Positions 8,374 through 16,231 of a stretch of 64,000 nt of DNA are shown one piece after another. The stretch is taken from positions 62,001 to 126,000 of the forward strand of contig NZ_JAZHPF010000006.1 of the NCBI RefSeq assembly GCF_036543075.1, given 5' to 3'. Position numbers and translations under genes: made by a program. The DNA comes from Deinococcus sp. YIM 134068. Lineage in GTDB: Bacteria > Deinococcota > Deinococci > Deinococcales > Deinococcaceae. The notes beneath the pieces are model-generated. The model ran no database searches. It was not told the DNA's origin and saw only the letters and a program-made list of their open reading frames with translations. The stretch's first letter is position 1; each line of letters begins with the position of its first letter.

Positions 8374-8589
8374 TCAGCCCTTCGTGCCGACCGCGCGGCG
8401 GAAGGTGTACTTGTGGACGTTCCCTTCCACCTCCGGGCCCTCGATGCTGGCGTTCGTCAGGGACGGGGTATTGACGGCCAGCAGCTTGCGCACGTCGTCC
8501 GGCGTGCCCGAGGGGTTGGGGTCGTTCATCGGCTGCCCCCCGTTGAGATCGGCGTAAACGAACTTGCGGACCACGACGTTTGCTTCCAT
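8374..8589 (-). CDS. PRTRC system protein C (ubiquitin-like, beta-grasp)
   Basis: A 71-aa protein matching PRTRC protein C, including the core PNPSGTPDDVRKL, then SLTNASIEGPEVEG, then a final strand HKYTFRRAVG. The family has been assigned to prokaryotic ubiquitin-like proteins. The chain ends in Gly (GTKG), so adenylation of its C terminus by the ThiF protein is possible without trimming. GGAGG precedes ATG 8589. Family call strong; conjugation is inference. Confidence 0.92.
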   Translation of the reverse strand: MEANVVVRKFVYADLNGGQPMNDPNPSGTPDDVRKLLAVNTPSLTNASIEGPEVEGNVHKYTFRRAVGTKG

Positions 8590-8602
8590 AGGTGTTCCTC
8601 CT

Positions 8603-8617
8603 GGGACGTGAAGTCCC
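8603..8617 (-). promoter_or_regulatory. short hairpin before PRTRC C
   Basis: GGGAC-TTCAC-GTCCC directly before the ribosome binding site of PRTRC C. It is a 5-bp stem without the GTCGC lead. Confidence 0.45.
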
Positions 8618-8661
8618 GTACTGACGGTGGAGGGGGCATTTCCAGCCCCCTCCGACCCCTG

Positions 8662-9867
8662 TTACGACCCGAAGAGTGTCGGGGGCGCGTCGTCCAGCGT
8701 GGCCGTGACCTGGGTGGGCGGACCCGCCTTCACCGTGCCGTGCCAGGTGAAGGGCTTCTTGTGCTCGGCCTCGACCAGGACCTTGTACATGGCCTCCGGG
8801 AGCGGCCCGGCCGGATTCACCGGGTTTCCCGCAGCGTCGAGCACCGTGACAGCCGCCCCGCCCGGGGCATGCACCGCCAGTGCGCCGCCCAGGCTGAAGG
8901 CGAGGTCGGCGGTTTTGCCACGTTCGACCTTCACCGTCTGCTTGGTCGCCCTGTAGCCCTCGGCGCTGGCCTCGACGGTGTACCGGCCCGGGGTCAGGTC
9001 GTTCTCTCCCACCTGTACCGTGATGCCGTGGCCGCCCAGGGTCGCCTTCAAGCCAGCGCCGGGAACATCCACCGCGATCCTCAACTTGCCCTTGTTGCGG
9101 TCGCTGGCCGCCGCCGGTGCGGGACTCGGCGAGGCAGGCTTGGTCGGGGCGGCGGCCTTTGTCTGCACGGCCCTGGCCTGGCTGCGCGCCTGGTCCCGCA
9201 GGCCGCCCTGCACGGCCGGGCGGTACTCGCGCAGCGCGTACAGCAGCTCGGCGCTGTCGAACTCCTCCACCGTGCCGGTGAGGGTCAGTTCCGGCAGCGC
9301 GGGCAGGTTCAGCGGCTTCACCTGGGCGGTGAGGCGGCCGTCCTCACCGAGGCTCAGTGTGAAGGCCAGGGCGCTGCCCGGGCTCATCAGGCTCGCCAGG
9401 TGGCCGAAGACCTCTCCGGTCGGGGTAGGCAACTCGGGGGCGTCCCCGGCCTCCGGCACGCTGGCCGCTTCCCCCACTTCGGTGGGAGTAGTCTCACCGG
9501 ACTCCTCCTCAACTCCTTCCTCTTCTTCCTCGTCGGGGGCCTCCGGGTCGTCTGCTTCGTCCGCAGGCGCGCTCTGCTCCGGCGCGGGGGACTGAGGTTC
9601 GGGGGCAGGGGGCACGGGTTCCGCCACGGCCTCTGGTGCGGCCGGGGGAGGCGCGGCGGGTGCCAGCAGCGCGGGTGCGTCCGGCACTGGTGCGGTGGGG
9701 GCCACCGGCGGTTCCTGTACCGGCGACGGCACGATCTCCGCCACCGGGTCGGGCTGGACCGCCGCTGTCGGTGCCGCCTGGGGACCAGGGGTCGGCGCCG
9801 GGTCGGACCCCCAGTTCTTGAAGAAGCTTCCGAAACTGCTCTTGCCGACGTTCATCCCGTTGCTCAT
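8662..9867 (-). CDS. PRTRC system protein E
   Basis: A 401-aa protein. Residues about 5-140 are a low-complexity Pro/Ala/Glu linker. Residues about 145-235 hold the PRTRC E core: a LSLGEDGRLTAQVKPL strand pair, then LTLTGTVEEFDSAE and LLYALREYRP. The C-terminal half looks like a PEGA-type beta domain (GVGENDLTPGRYTVEASAEGYRA type repeats). ATG 9867 has GGAGG nearby, and a GTCGC hairpin lies upstream. The extra linker and C-terminal domain make it much longer than the typical PRTRC E core. Confidence 0.85.
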   Translation of the reverse strand: MSNGMNVGKSSFGSFFKNWGSDPAPTPGPQAAPTAAVQPDPVAEIVPSPVQEPPVAPTAPVPDAPALLAPAAPPPAAPEAVAEPVPPAPEPQSPAPEQSAPADEADDPEAPDEEEEEGVEEESGETTPTEVGEAASVPEAGDAPELPTPTGEVFGHLASLMSPGSALAFTLSLGEDGRLTAQVKPLNLPALPELTLTGTVEEFDSAELLYALREYRPAVQGGLRDQARSQARAVQTKAAAPTKPASPSPAPAAASDRNKGKLRIAVDVPGAGLKATLGGHGITVQVGENDLTPGRYTVEASAEGYRATKQTVKVERGKTADLAFSLGGALAVHAPGGAAVTVLDAAGNPVNPAGPLPEAMYKVLVEAEHKKPFTWHGTVKAGPPTQVTATLDDAPPTLFGS

Positions 9868-9888
9868 TTCGACCTCCACCTGCCCCGA

Positions 9889-9905
9889 GCGCCCCCGGGC
9901 GCGAC
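9889..9905 (-). promoter_or_regulatory. GTCGC intergenic hairpin before PRTRC E
   Basis: Minus strand: GTC then GCGCCC-GG-GGGCGC, a perfect 6-bp stem, about 20 nt before the start of PRTRC E. Confidence 0.6.
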
Positions 9906-10318
9906 ACCTGCAAGGAGGCGTCCCCGCACTCCGAGTGTTTGAGGAGACCGCCCCGCCCCCGTTGCGCGTAGGCGTGACGCCGGGTGACCCGCCGGGGCTG
10001 GGGAACACGCTGCCCTCCCCGGGGAGCCAGGCCGCGCTCGGGATGCAGGGCGGTGTGCAGGAGCTGCCGGACCGGCGAGTAGACCAGCAGCAGCGCCTGG
10101 CCCTTCCAGGCCACCTGCACCACCTGGCGGTTCTGTCCGTCCTGACGCAGCACCCGGAAGGGAATGGGCGGCGGTTCTCGATCAGGCGGCACAGCCGGAG
10201 ATACTCCCCGCCGCGCAGGCGCAGGCCGTCATGCTGCAAGGGGGCGGTGGTTGACGTGGGCCAGACGGCACAGCACGTCTTCGTCGAGGGAGGGTTGGGC
10301 GAGAACCGAAGGGAACAT
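9906..10318 (-). pseudogene. frame-disrupted gene of the PRTRC operon
   Basis: A good ribosome binding site (TTGGAGG) and ATG 10318 open a frame that stops after 29 residues (MFPSVLAQPS...). Protein-like sequence continues in another frame (DGLRLRGGEYLRLCRL) and then returns to the first (PFRVLRQDGQNRQVVQVAW). Both shifts fall at short C runs and cancel each other: one base too many at the CCCCC before 10230, and one too few near 10170. The 3' end is unclear. Either a decayed gene of about 110-130 aa or two sequencing indels. No family recognised. Confidence 0.5.
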
Positions 10319-10376
10319 GGCGAGCCTCCAAGGAGAGTGGGCGCCCACCCCGGCATGGAGGTGGGCAGGGCCCCGC

Positions 10377-11891
10377 TTAGTGGCGAAAGGCGCGCATCCG
10401 CGCGCGGATGACGCCCGCGAGCTGGGTGTGGTCGTGGGCCAGCAGGAGTGTGCCGAAGGTCACCTGCCAGGCCTGCGCGACGCTGCCGTTCGCGGCCTCG
10501 CCGATCAGCACGGGCAGAACCCGCACGTCGCGGTGATCTCCGATCAGCCGTCCGCAGGCCGCCATGTCCTCCGCGTCCAGACCGCCGTCGCAGATCACGA
10601 TGTGCAGGTGCTGCTCGCCCGCCCGGCGTGGACTTTCAAAAGCCCGGCGCATCGCGGGCGCGAGTTCGGTGTATCCGCGCGGGAAGATCGTGCACAGGGC
10701 TGAGGTCGCGGCCGCGGGGGACAGCCCGAACGGCACGGGCTCCTCCACCACGTCGTCAAAGGCGATCACCCGCACCGGCACGTCCGCGATCTGCGCGGCG
10801 CGGATGCCCATGTGCAGCGCCCGGACCGCGCAGCCCATGCGGCCCTCCTCGTTCATGCTGCCGCTGCGGTCGACGATCCAGGTGACGTGCAACTCGCTGG
10901 GCCGCGTGGGCTCCTGACGTTGCCGGAACAACCTGGAGCGGCCCTCGATGTAGCGTGTGAGGTCCAGGTTCCCGCGGGTCTCGTGCGGGCGGGTCCGTCC
11001 CGGCCGGGCTCGCTCGCGCAGCACCGACGCCACCAGCCGCGCGGGACCCTCCACATCGCCCACGGTGAGGATGTCGGTCGGGTCGGGGGCCGGATCGGGG
11101 GGTGGCCGGTCCCCGGGGTCTCTGCTGCCCTGGCCTCCCGGAGACCGGCCGCCCTCCGGGGTGCCGTCCCCATCGTCGCCCGGCTGCTGCCGGTCCGGGT
11201 CGCCCGCGCCGTCTGAGCCGACCAGGCCGCCAAACGGGTCGCGCTCGTCTGCCTGGTCCAGCCCCAGGAGGCCCAGGATGCAGCCCGCGATCCAGGTCAC
11301 CCGGTCGCTGTCCGGGGCGGTCCAGGCGGCCTGCACGAGCGGCCAGATGTCGGCCCACTCGTCCAGGCGGGCGGGAGCCCACTTGGGGGCGGCGCGGTCG
11401 TGCTCGAAGCGCATCGCCAGGCAGCCCTCCAGCGAGTCGAACCTCCACTTCAGGCTGACCTTCTCGGCGAGGGTGTCGCCCAGAAAGTCGAAGGCGGGTG
11501 CCAGCTCGGGGTAGCGGGCGGCCATCAGGCGCTCCATGCGCTCGTCCTCCAGCGCGTTCCAGAGCTGCCCCAGCAGCGCGGGCGGCTTGTCGCCGCTGAA
11601 CTGGACGTGCCCGGCCTCGTGGGCCAGGATGGCCCGGAGCAGCAGCGCGCGGATGCCGTGCTCGTCCCCCGGTGCGTGCCGGATCACGCCGGGGTCGGTG
11701 ACGGGCAGCAGGTCCGGGTCGAGGTACACCACCTTCGACACCGGGTCGACGGCCGCCGTGCCGCCGCGCCGCGTGATCAGCACCGTGAAGTTGCTCTTGC
11801 GGCTGTAGAAGCGAAACAGTTGCCCCGCGAACGTCCGCCAGGACGGTTGTTGCGGCCAGGGGAGGGTGGAGGGTCCGCTCGGTACGATCAT
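10377..11891 (-). CDS. VWA-domain protein with N-terminal metallopeptidase-like domain
   Basis: A 504-aa protein. Residues 91-95 are HEAGH, a zinc-metallopeptidase motif, followed by an EDERMERL helix at about 115-122. A Pro/Gly/Asp-rich linker spans about 220-270. A VWA domain follows, with the MIDAS motif DRSGS at 341-345. This matches VWA-like metallopeptidase proteins that pair with MoxR AAA+ ATPases, and the MoxR gene is the next large gene upstream on the same strand. Such pairs act as metal-dependent remodelling chaperones. A GTCGC hairpin and AAGGAG precede ATG 11891. Substrate unknown. Confidence 0.88.
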   Translation of the reverse strand: MIVPSGPSTLPWPQQPSWRTFAGQLFRFYSRKSNFTVLITRRGGTAAVDPVSKVVYLDPDLLPVTDPGVIRHAPGDEHGIRALLLRAILAHEAGHVQFSGDKPPALLGQLWNALEDERMERLMAARYPELAPAFDFLGDTLAEKVSLKWRFDSLEGCLAMRFEHDRAAPKWAPARLDEWADIWPLVQAAWTAPDSDRVTWIAGCILGLLGLDQADERDPFGGLVGSDGAGDPDRQQPGDDGDGTPEGGRSPGGQGSRDPGDRPPPDPAPDPTDILTVGDVEGPARLVASVLRERARPGRTRPHETRGNLDLTRYIEGRSRLFRQRQEPTRPSELHVTWIVDRSGSMNEEGRMGCAVRALHMGIRAAQIADVPVRVIAFDDVVEEPVPFGLSPAAATSALCTIFPRGYTELAPAMRRAFESPRRAGEQHLHIVICDGGLDAEDMAACGRLIGDHRDVRVLPVLIGEAANGSVAQAWQVTFGTLLLAHDHTQLAGVIRARMRAFRH

Positions 11892-11916
11892 CAAAGCTCC
11901 TTTCTGACCCTCCCCG

Positions 11917-11936
11917 GCGCCGCCGCGCGGCGCGAC
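11917..11936 (-). promoter_or_regulatory. GTCGC intergenic hairpin before VWA gene
   Basis: Minus strand GTCGCGCCGC followed by GCGGCG, just upstream of the VWA gene's ribosome binding site. Confidence 0.55.
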
Positions 11937-11963
11937 TCCCGCCGGACGGAACCAGCGCGCTCC

Positions 11964-11969
11964 TACCGT
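11964..11969 (+). promoter_or_regulatory. -10 box of a leaderless gene (TACCGT)
   Basis: TACCGT lies exactly 6 nt before ATG 11976. This is the TANNNT spacing seen at many leaderless Deinococcus genes, and there is no Shine-Dalgarno sequence. Confidence 0.5.
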
Positions 11970-11975
11970 CTGGAC

Positions 11976-12395
11976 ATGCAGAAGTTCGCAGGCGAGACGT
12001 GGGGGGACGTGGGCTACCGCGCGCTGGGCATCGTGGGACTGGCCGGGGTCGTCTCCCTGTCGGTGGGGGACCTGGTGGTCCTGCTGTCCAACGTCAGGGC
12101 CACGGCGGGCGTGCCGCTGTTCATGGTGGTGGTGACCCTGGTGCTGGAGGTGCTGGCCCTGGTGTTCGTGTGGCGCAGCGGGGGACGCGATCTCCGCCCC
12201 TCGCCGCACGGTTCTTCGGCAATGCTGGCCGCCCTGCTGGGGGGCGGGGCGGTGGCGCTGGACGTGCTGGGCTTCGGCGTGCCGCTGTACCTGGCGCTGG
12301 CTACACGCCTGGTGGGGCTGGTCGGGCTGCTGACGCTGCTCGCGCTGCTGGAACCCAGGGCGATCTGGGAGGGGCCGGAACTGGAAAGCACCTGA
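11976..12395 (+). CDS. small membrane protein, four TM segments
   Basis: A 139-aa hydrophobic protein with about four transmembrane segments (near residues 14-38, 44-62, 77-97, 103-125). It is one of the few plus-strand genes in this block and is transcribed away from the VWA gene, out of a leaderless-type promoter. It ends convergent with the MoxR gene over a shared strong hairpin. Family unknown. Its placement between MoxR and VWA suggests an insertion into, or an independent unit within, the superoperon. Confidence 0.75.
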   Translation: MQKFAGETWGDVGYRALGIVGLAGVVSLSVGDLVVLLSNVRATAGVPLFMVVVTLVLEVLALVFVWRSGGRDLRPSPHGSSAMLAALLGGGAVALDVLGFGVPLYLALATRLVGLVGLLTLLALLEPRAIWEGPELEST

Positions 12396-12407
12396 AGGGG
12401 GACCGCT

Positions 12408-12441
12408 GGCCGCCGGAACACCCTTCAGTGCTCCGGCGGCC
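12408..12441. terminator. bidirectional hairpin between convergent genes
   Basis: A perfect 10-bp inverted repeat (GGCCGCCGGA / TCCGGCGGCC) in the 54-nt gap between the convergent membrane-protein and MoxR genes. On the plus strand it is followed by CTCTTCT. A likely terminator, though the T-run is weak. Confidence 0.6.
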
Positions 12442-12449
12442 CTCTTCTG

Positions 12450-14024
12450 CTACACCAGCTTCAGCGCCTGCTCGTTCAGCACGCGCCGCAGGTCCTCCAG
12501 CGCGGCGGGCTCCAGCCGACCGAAGTCGTTCCGGGGCACGCAAAAGGGGATCAGGGTCGTCTCGGCCGCCCGCCGGAACGCCTCGTGCCGCTCCCACCCG
12601 TCCTCCACCAGGGCCAGGATCGCCTCCAACCAACTGATCACGACCCGGGGATTGGCCTCGCGCTCCAGCAGCCCCGAGCGGCTGACGTGGTTGGCACGGG
12701 TGTCCACCTCGGTGCTGTACAGGTGGGCCGCGAGCTGGGGATCACCGGAGAGCCGTTCGTACAGCGCCACCGTGACGCCCGGATCGCCGTACTCCATGTC
12801 CAGGTGGAGGTTGAAGCGCCCCAGCAGCGCGGTATCGATGCTCTGCCCAGCCTGGATGTAGCCGTCGCCGAGGTTGGTCGTGGCGATGAGGAGGACGTTC
12901 TTCACCGGCGCCCAGACCAGCTCGCCGTTTTTCAGGCGCAGCAGGTAGTAGCGCCCTTCTTCCAGGTGCGGCACGCCCATCAGCCCCGCCTCGTCGGCGC
13001 TGACGTGGTCGAGGATGCCCACGGCGCTGGAGAGGTTGATCGGGTCCGCGCGCAGCAACTCGTCGAACAGCAACACCACCGGTCCTTCCTGGGCGCGCAG
13101 AAAGGCCTGGGTGAAGGGGCCGTCCACCCACTCGGGTTTGCCCCCGATCATCTGGTAGCCGCCGAGGAAGTCCTGGTCGTCCATGTTCGGGCTGCCCTTG
13201 ACCACGAAGAGTGGCCGCCCGAGCCGCACGGCGGCGGTTTTGGCCGTCTCGGTCTTCATCACCCCGGTGGGACCGGTGATCAGCACCCGCCCGCCCCGGC
13301 GCGCGACCCGCAGCAGCTCGTCCAGCGGCGTGGTCCCGGTGCTCGCCTGGGGCGCGGGGGCGGCTGGGGAGCGTTTGAGGATGGTGAACTCCTCGGGGGG
13401 CAGGAACAGGCTGGCCTGCGTGGGCTCGACGTCCAGGTGGTTCATCTCGCCCACGAAGAACAGCGCCTTCATGCTGTAGTAGAGGCTGTCGATCAGGGCC
13501 ATCATGGCCAGCGTGGCGTCAGAGTCATTGCTCGCCTGGCGCAGGTCGGCCTTGGTGAAGGTCGGCTGGGCGGGCGTGCGCGGGCCGCGCAGGCGGGAGA
13601 GTTCGCCTACCAGGAGCCACCAGCGCGTCTCAACTTCCACCAGGGCGGGGTGGCATTTCAGGACCGCCAGCACGACCGTCAGGGCGAACGGGCCGGTGCG
13701 GCCAATGCCCCCCTCGAAGGTGATGTGGGTGCCGTGCACCGTCGCGCCCAGCCAGCGGTTCCCACTCTGGCCGTTCCCAGTGGTGGGGTAGCAGATCAGC
13801 ACGTCCTGCCCGTTGCCCGGCGTGGCCTGGACGTCGCCGGTCAGGACCCCGCAGATGGCGGTGAGCACGCCGAAGCCGACGATGCTCTTCGCCGTGGTGT
13901 CCTTGTGCCGCGAGTGCGCGCTGGGGGGAATCTCCTGGTTGTAGGACAGGCTGGGCCACACCGACTGGCTCTTGGTGTGGGTGAACGCGATGGCATTGAC
14001 GGCTGACCAAAAGTTCTGGGACAC
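12450..14024 (-). CDS. MoxR-type AAA+ ATPase
   Basis: A 524-aa protein. The first about 235 residues are an unusual N-terminal domain without a recognised family. The AAA+ module follows, with Walker A GPTGVMKT at 251-258 and Walker B VVLLFDE at 316-322. The later LIATTNLGDGYIQAG carries sensor 1, and ALLGRF carries the arginine-finger region. It is typical of the MoxR/AAA_5 group. GTG 14024 is chosen because GGAGG sits 6 nt upstream. It is paired with the VWA metallopeptidase-like gene downstream, separated by one divergent small gene. Probably an ATP-driven chaperone with that VWA protein. Confidence 0.88.
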   Translation of the reverse strand: MSQNFWSAVNAIAFTHTKSQSVWPSLSYNQEIPPSAHSRHKDTTAKSIVGFGVLTAICGVLTGDVQATPGNGQDVLICYPTTGNGQSGNRWLGATVHGTHITFEGGIGRTGPFALTVVLAVLKCHPALVEVETRWWLLVGELSRLRGPRTPAQPTFTKADLRQASNDSDATLAMMALIDSLYYSMKALFFVGEMNHLDVEPTQASLFLPPEEFTILKRSPAAPAPQASTGTTPLDELLRVARRGGRVLITGPTGVMKTETAKTAAVRLGRPLFVVKGSPNMDDQDFLGGYQMIGGKPEWVDGPFTQAFLRAQEGPVVLLFDELLRADPINLSSAVGILDHVSADEAGLMGVPHLEEGRYYLLRLKNGELVWAPVKNVLLIATTNLGDGYIQAGQSIDTALLGRFNLHLDMEYGDPGVTVALYERLSGDPQLAAHLYSTEVDTRANHVSRSGLLEREANPRVVISWLEAILALVEDGWERHEAFRRAAETTLIPFCVPRNDFGRLEPAALEDLRRVLNEQALKLV

Positions 14025-14046
14025 GGGGCACCTCCGCCTCCCCGCT

Positions 14047-14066
14047 GCCCCCCGCGAGGGGGCGAC
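14047..14066 (-). promoter_or_regulatory. GTCGC intergenic hairpin before MoxR gene
   Basis: Minus strand: GTC then GCCCCC-TCGC-GGGGGGC, ending 22 nt before the GTG start. Confidence 0.6.
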
Positions 14067-14173
14067 TTCTGCCCGGTACGTCAGTCCTGGTCAGTGCACC
14101 AAGGTGATGCGGATGCCTCCAAGGCGCGGCCCGCACGTCGCCCGGGCAACTCAGATCGGTGCCAGGCCGACCC

Positions 14174-14596
14174 TCACAGCGTAAGGAGGGTCAACGCCGG
14201 AAATGCCAGGCGGTAATGCTGTGGGTCCAGCGTGGCCAACCGGTCCGCTTTCTCCTGAGCATGCGCGCCAATCAGAAAGTCCGCCAGGATGCGCCGTGGG
14301 ACGCCTCCGCCACTCGCCTTCCTCCGCACCGCATACGCCTGGAAGGCCACGCCTGCCGCCTCCCACACCGCCAGGGGGAACGCCTCCTCGAGCGTGATCC
14401 CCGTGTCATGCAGGAACTCCTCGATGAACACCGGGGTGTGGGGGGGTGTGCCGAGAAGCTCGCTGTACACCACCGGACTGATCAGGAGCGGACCGCTTCC
14501 GCGTGCCCGCTCCAGCAGGTCGATCAATGGAAGGGAATTCGGTTCGGCTTTCAGGATGGCGCTCAGGACGTTCGTGTCAATGGCCGTGCGGGTCAC
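14174..14596 (-). CDS. VapC-like PIN-domain ribonuclease toxin
   Basis: A 140-aa PIN-domain protein. The acidic catalytic residues are visible: Asp7 in AIDTNVL, Glu in VYSELL at about 46, and Asp in ADFLIGAHA at about 106, followed by a late Asp (TLDPQHY). PIN toxins are Mg-dependent RNases that usually cut tRNA or rRNA. GTG 14596 overlaps the antitoxin stop (GTGA), so translation is coupled. It forms a standard AbrB-VapC pair inserted in the PRTRC block. Confidence 0.9.
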   Translation of the reverse strand: MTRTAIDTNVLSAILKAEPNSLPLIDLLERARGSGPLLISPVVYSELLGTPPHTPVFIEEFLHDTGITLEEAFPLAVWEAAGVAFQAYAVRRKASGGGVPRRILADFLIGAHAQEKADRLATLDPQHYRLAFPALTLLTL

Positions 14597-14823
14597 TCCT
14601 CCGCCCCGTCGCGCTGCTGGCGATAAAACGTCACGCTGTCCTGCCCGGCCTCGAAGGGCGGGGATCTCCCGACCCAGGCCAGGAACGGACTGACGGGCAC
14701 AGCCGGACGGAGCAGTTCGCCCTGGACCTCGACCGTATCGCCCTCCTTGAGACCGAGTTGCGCGGTGACTTCCTCGGGGAACACGAGCTGGCCGCCTTTG
14801 ACGACGCCTTTGATGGTGGTCAT
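14593..14823 (-). CDS. AbrB/MazE-type antitoxin
   Basis: A 76-aa protein with the swapped-hairpin AbrB DNA-binding fold at the N terminus (KGGQLVFPEEVTAQLGLKEGDTVEV) and a C-terminal tail that would bind the toxin (DSVTFYRQQRDG). AGGAGG precedes ATG 14823, and a TACACT box lies 18 nt further up. It overlaps vapC. Such antitoxins neutralise the PIN toxin and repress their own promoter. Confidence 0.9.
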   Translation of the reverse strand: MTTIKGVVKGGQLVFPEEVTAQLGLKEGDTVEVQGELLRPAVPVSPFLAWVGRSPPFEAGQDSVTFYRQQRDGAEE

Positions 14824-14988
14824 ACGAGGCCTCCTGAACGAAGTGTAGGGCTGGGAAACCGTCACAGGCGTGCCGCCGGACAGGATCGCCTGGCAGGACA
14901 GAGGGAGGGGTGTTGCGGCCGCTGGAGACGACGTATATCAGAGACTCAAGGAGACGGAGCATCCCCGCTCGGTCTCGCCGCCACCCCC

Positions 14989-15378
14989 TCAGAGGAGGTG
15001 GGGAGCCAGCAGAGCCAGCGCCTCAGCAAAGGTAAGAGTGCAGGTCACCTGCTGGCCGCGCACCTGACGCGCCCCCTGCCACACCAGGCCCCGGAGGGTC
15101 ATCACCTGCCGGGTGATCACGCCGCCGAATGGATCGAGGGTGGCCTGCACCGCCAGCACCAGCTCGGTGTCCTCGTCCCTGGTCAGCAGTTCGAGGGTGC
15201 AGCCCTGAGCATCGCGTTCCTCGCCGGTGGCAGGCTGCACGAAGCAGCAGTCGGCACCGTAGTGGGTGGCCAGAACCTGGGAGGCCTGCTCGGCGAGGGC
15301 GCGGGTGGCGCAGTGCGCCAGGTGGGTGCCGTGCGGCGTGGAGAGGACGTAGGCGGGAACGGTTGCGGGTTGGGTCAT
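14989..15378 (-). CDS. hypothetical protein, 129 aa
   Basis: A 129-aa alpha/beta protein (VPAYVLSTPHGTHLAHC, later QVTCTLTFAEALALLAP). GAGGAGG precedes ATG 15378, and a GTCGC hairpin lies upstream. It is the cistron right after ddrA. Three Cys residues are scattered with no metal-site spacing. No family recognised. Confidence 0.7.
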   Translation of the reverse strand: MTQPATVPAYVLSTPHGTHLAHCATRALAEQASQVLATHYGADCCFVQPATGEERDAQGCTLELLTRDEDTELVLAVQATLDPFGGVITRQVMTLRGLVWQGARQVRGQQVTCTLTFAEALALLAPHLL

Positions 15379-15398
15379 CGAATCCTCCTCTCTCCCGC

Positions 15399-15416
15399 CG
15401 CGCCCCAGGGCGCGAC
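15399..15416 (-). promoter_or_regulatory. GTCGC intergenic hairpin
   Basis: Minus strand: GT then CGCGCCC-TG-GGGCGCG, a perfect 7-bp stem before the 129-aa gene. Confidence 0.6.
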
Positions 15417-15478
15417 GCCTCACCCACGGCCGGGTACCGGAAGCGGCAGGGGGGTCCGCCGCTCCCAGGGCCACGCGC

Positions 15479-16120
15479 TCAGGCCGGAGTGTCCTGGCCG
15501 CGCTTGAACGTGTCGATGCTGCCGAGTGCGGCCTTGAGGTGCTTATACACCTCGCGCTGGAGGTCCAGGTCCTCGGGCAACTCGTGCCGGAGCTGCTCCA
15601 TCGCCTGGGCGAGGTGCGCCCCACCGGCGGTGCGCTCGTAGTCCGGCCGCGCCCACTCGGGCAGTTCGGGGGTCGTCACCGGCTCACGCCGCGCCTCGTT
15701 CCAGTCCACCCAGGTTTTGGGCAGGTCGTACAGGTAGCGCCCGATGCCAAACTGCACCGCGCAGCGCTTCAGGGCGTCCGAGGCAGCGGCCTTGAGGGTG
15801 CCCGCTTCCCCCTCGCCCCCTTCCCCGATGTCCTCGCGGGTCACGCCGAGGACCGTCAGGCGACCCTTGACGGTGGGGGTGGTGTTCGCCACGACCACGA
15901 TCTCGAAGGACCAGTCGTCCGGGCACACGGCGTCCAGTCGGTCCTGCACGGCGCGGGCGTCCACGTAGGCCACCAGCAGCGCGCGGCCGCGGTCCTTGGT
16001 GAAGGCCTGCGGTTTCCAGCCCACCAGGTGGCTGGGAAAGGGAGCCTGGAGCCGCCGCTGGACCTGGGACAGGTGGATGGCGGCAGGGGAGAGGGGCAGG
16101 TTGCTGGGCTGGTCGGGCAT
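15479..16120 (-). CDS. ddrA: DdrA-like single-strand DNA end-protection protein (Rad52 family)
   Basis: A 213-aa protein that closely follows Deinococcus DdrA: QVQRRLQAPFP near the N terminus, then YVDARAVQDRLDAVCPDDW, GRLTVLGVTREDIGE, ALKRCAVQFGIGRYLYDLP, and the C-terminal LQREVYKHLKAALGSI. DdrA belongs to the Rad52/Rad22 superfamily and binds 3' single-stranded ends, shielding them from nucleases after radiation damage. The length equals the chromosomal form. ATG 16120 is preceded by AAAGGA, with a GTCGC hairpin further up. No radiation-response palindrome was found nearby. Probably a plasmid paralogue. Confidence 0.93.
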   Translation of the reverse strand: MPDQPSNLPLSPAAIHLSQVQRRLQAPFPSHLVGWKPQAFTKDRGRALLVAYVDARAVQDRLDAVCPDDWSFEIVVVANTTPTVKGRLTVLGVTREDIGEGGEGEAGTLKAAASDALKRCAVQFGIGRYLYDLPKTWVDWNEARREPVTTPELPEWARPDYERTAGGAHLAQAMEQLRHELPEDLDLQREVYKHLKAALGSIDTFKRGQDTPA

Positions 16121-16158
16121 GGGCGTCCTTTCTGACCTCGCGGGGTCTCCCCTCCTGG

Positions 16159-16180
16159 GCGGGCGCCCGGCGCCCGCGAC
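16159..16180 (-). promoter_or_regulatory. GTCGC intergenic hairpin before ddrA
   Basis: Minus strand: GTC then GCGGGCGC-CGG-GCGCCCGC, a perfect 8-bp stem about 40 nt before the ddrA start. Confidence 0.6.
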
Positions 16181-16231
16181 GCCCGGCCCGGCCAGAGGGG
16201 GACCGCGTCCCTTCCGGCCGGGCAAGGGGGG

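Noticed and set aside
8185..9942. 585-codon open frame on the plus strand opposite PRTRC E
   Set aside because: Shadow of the E and C genes: biased Arg/Gly/Val-rich composition, no ribosome binding site, and the minus strand has recognisable PRTRC motifs.
15479..16120. A RecT/Erf-type annealase instead of DdrA
   Set aside because: The block order and length match DdrA closely, with specific stretches such as ALKRCAVQFGIGRYLYDLP.
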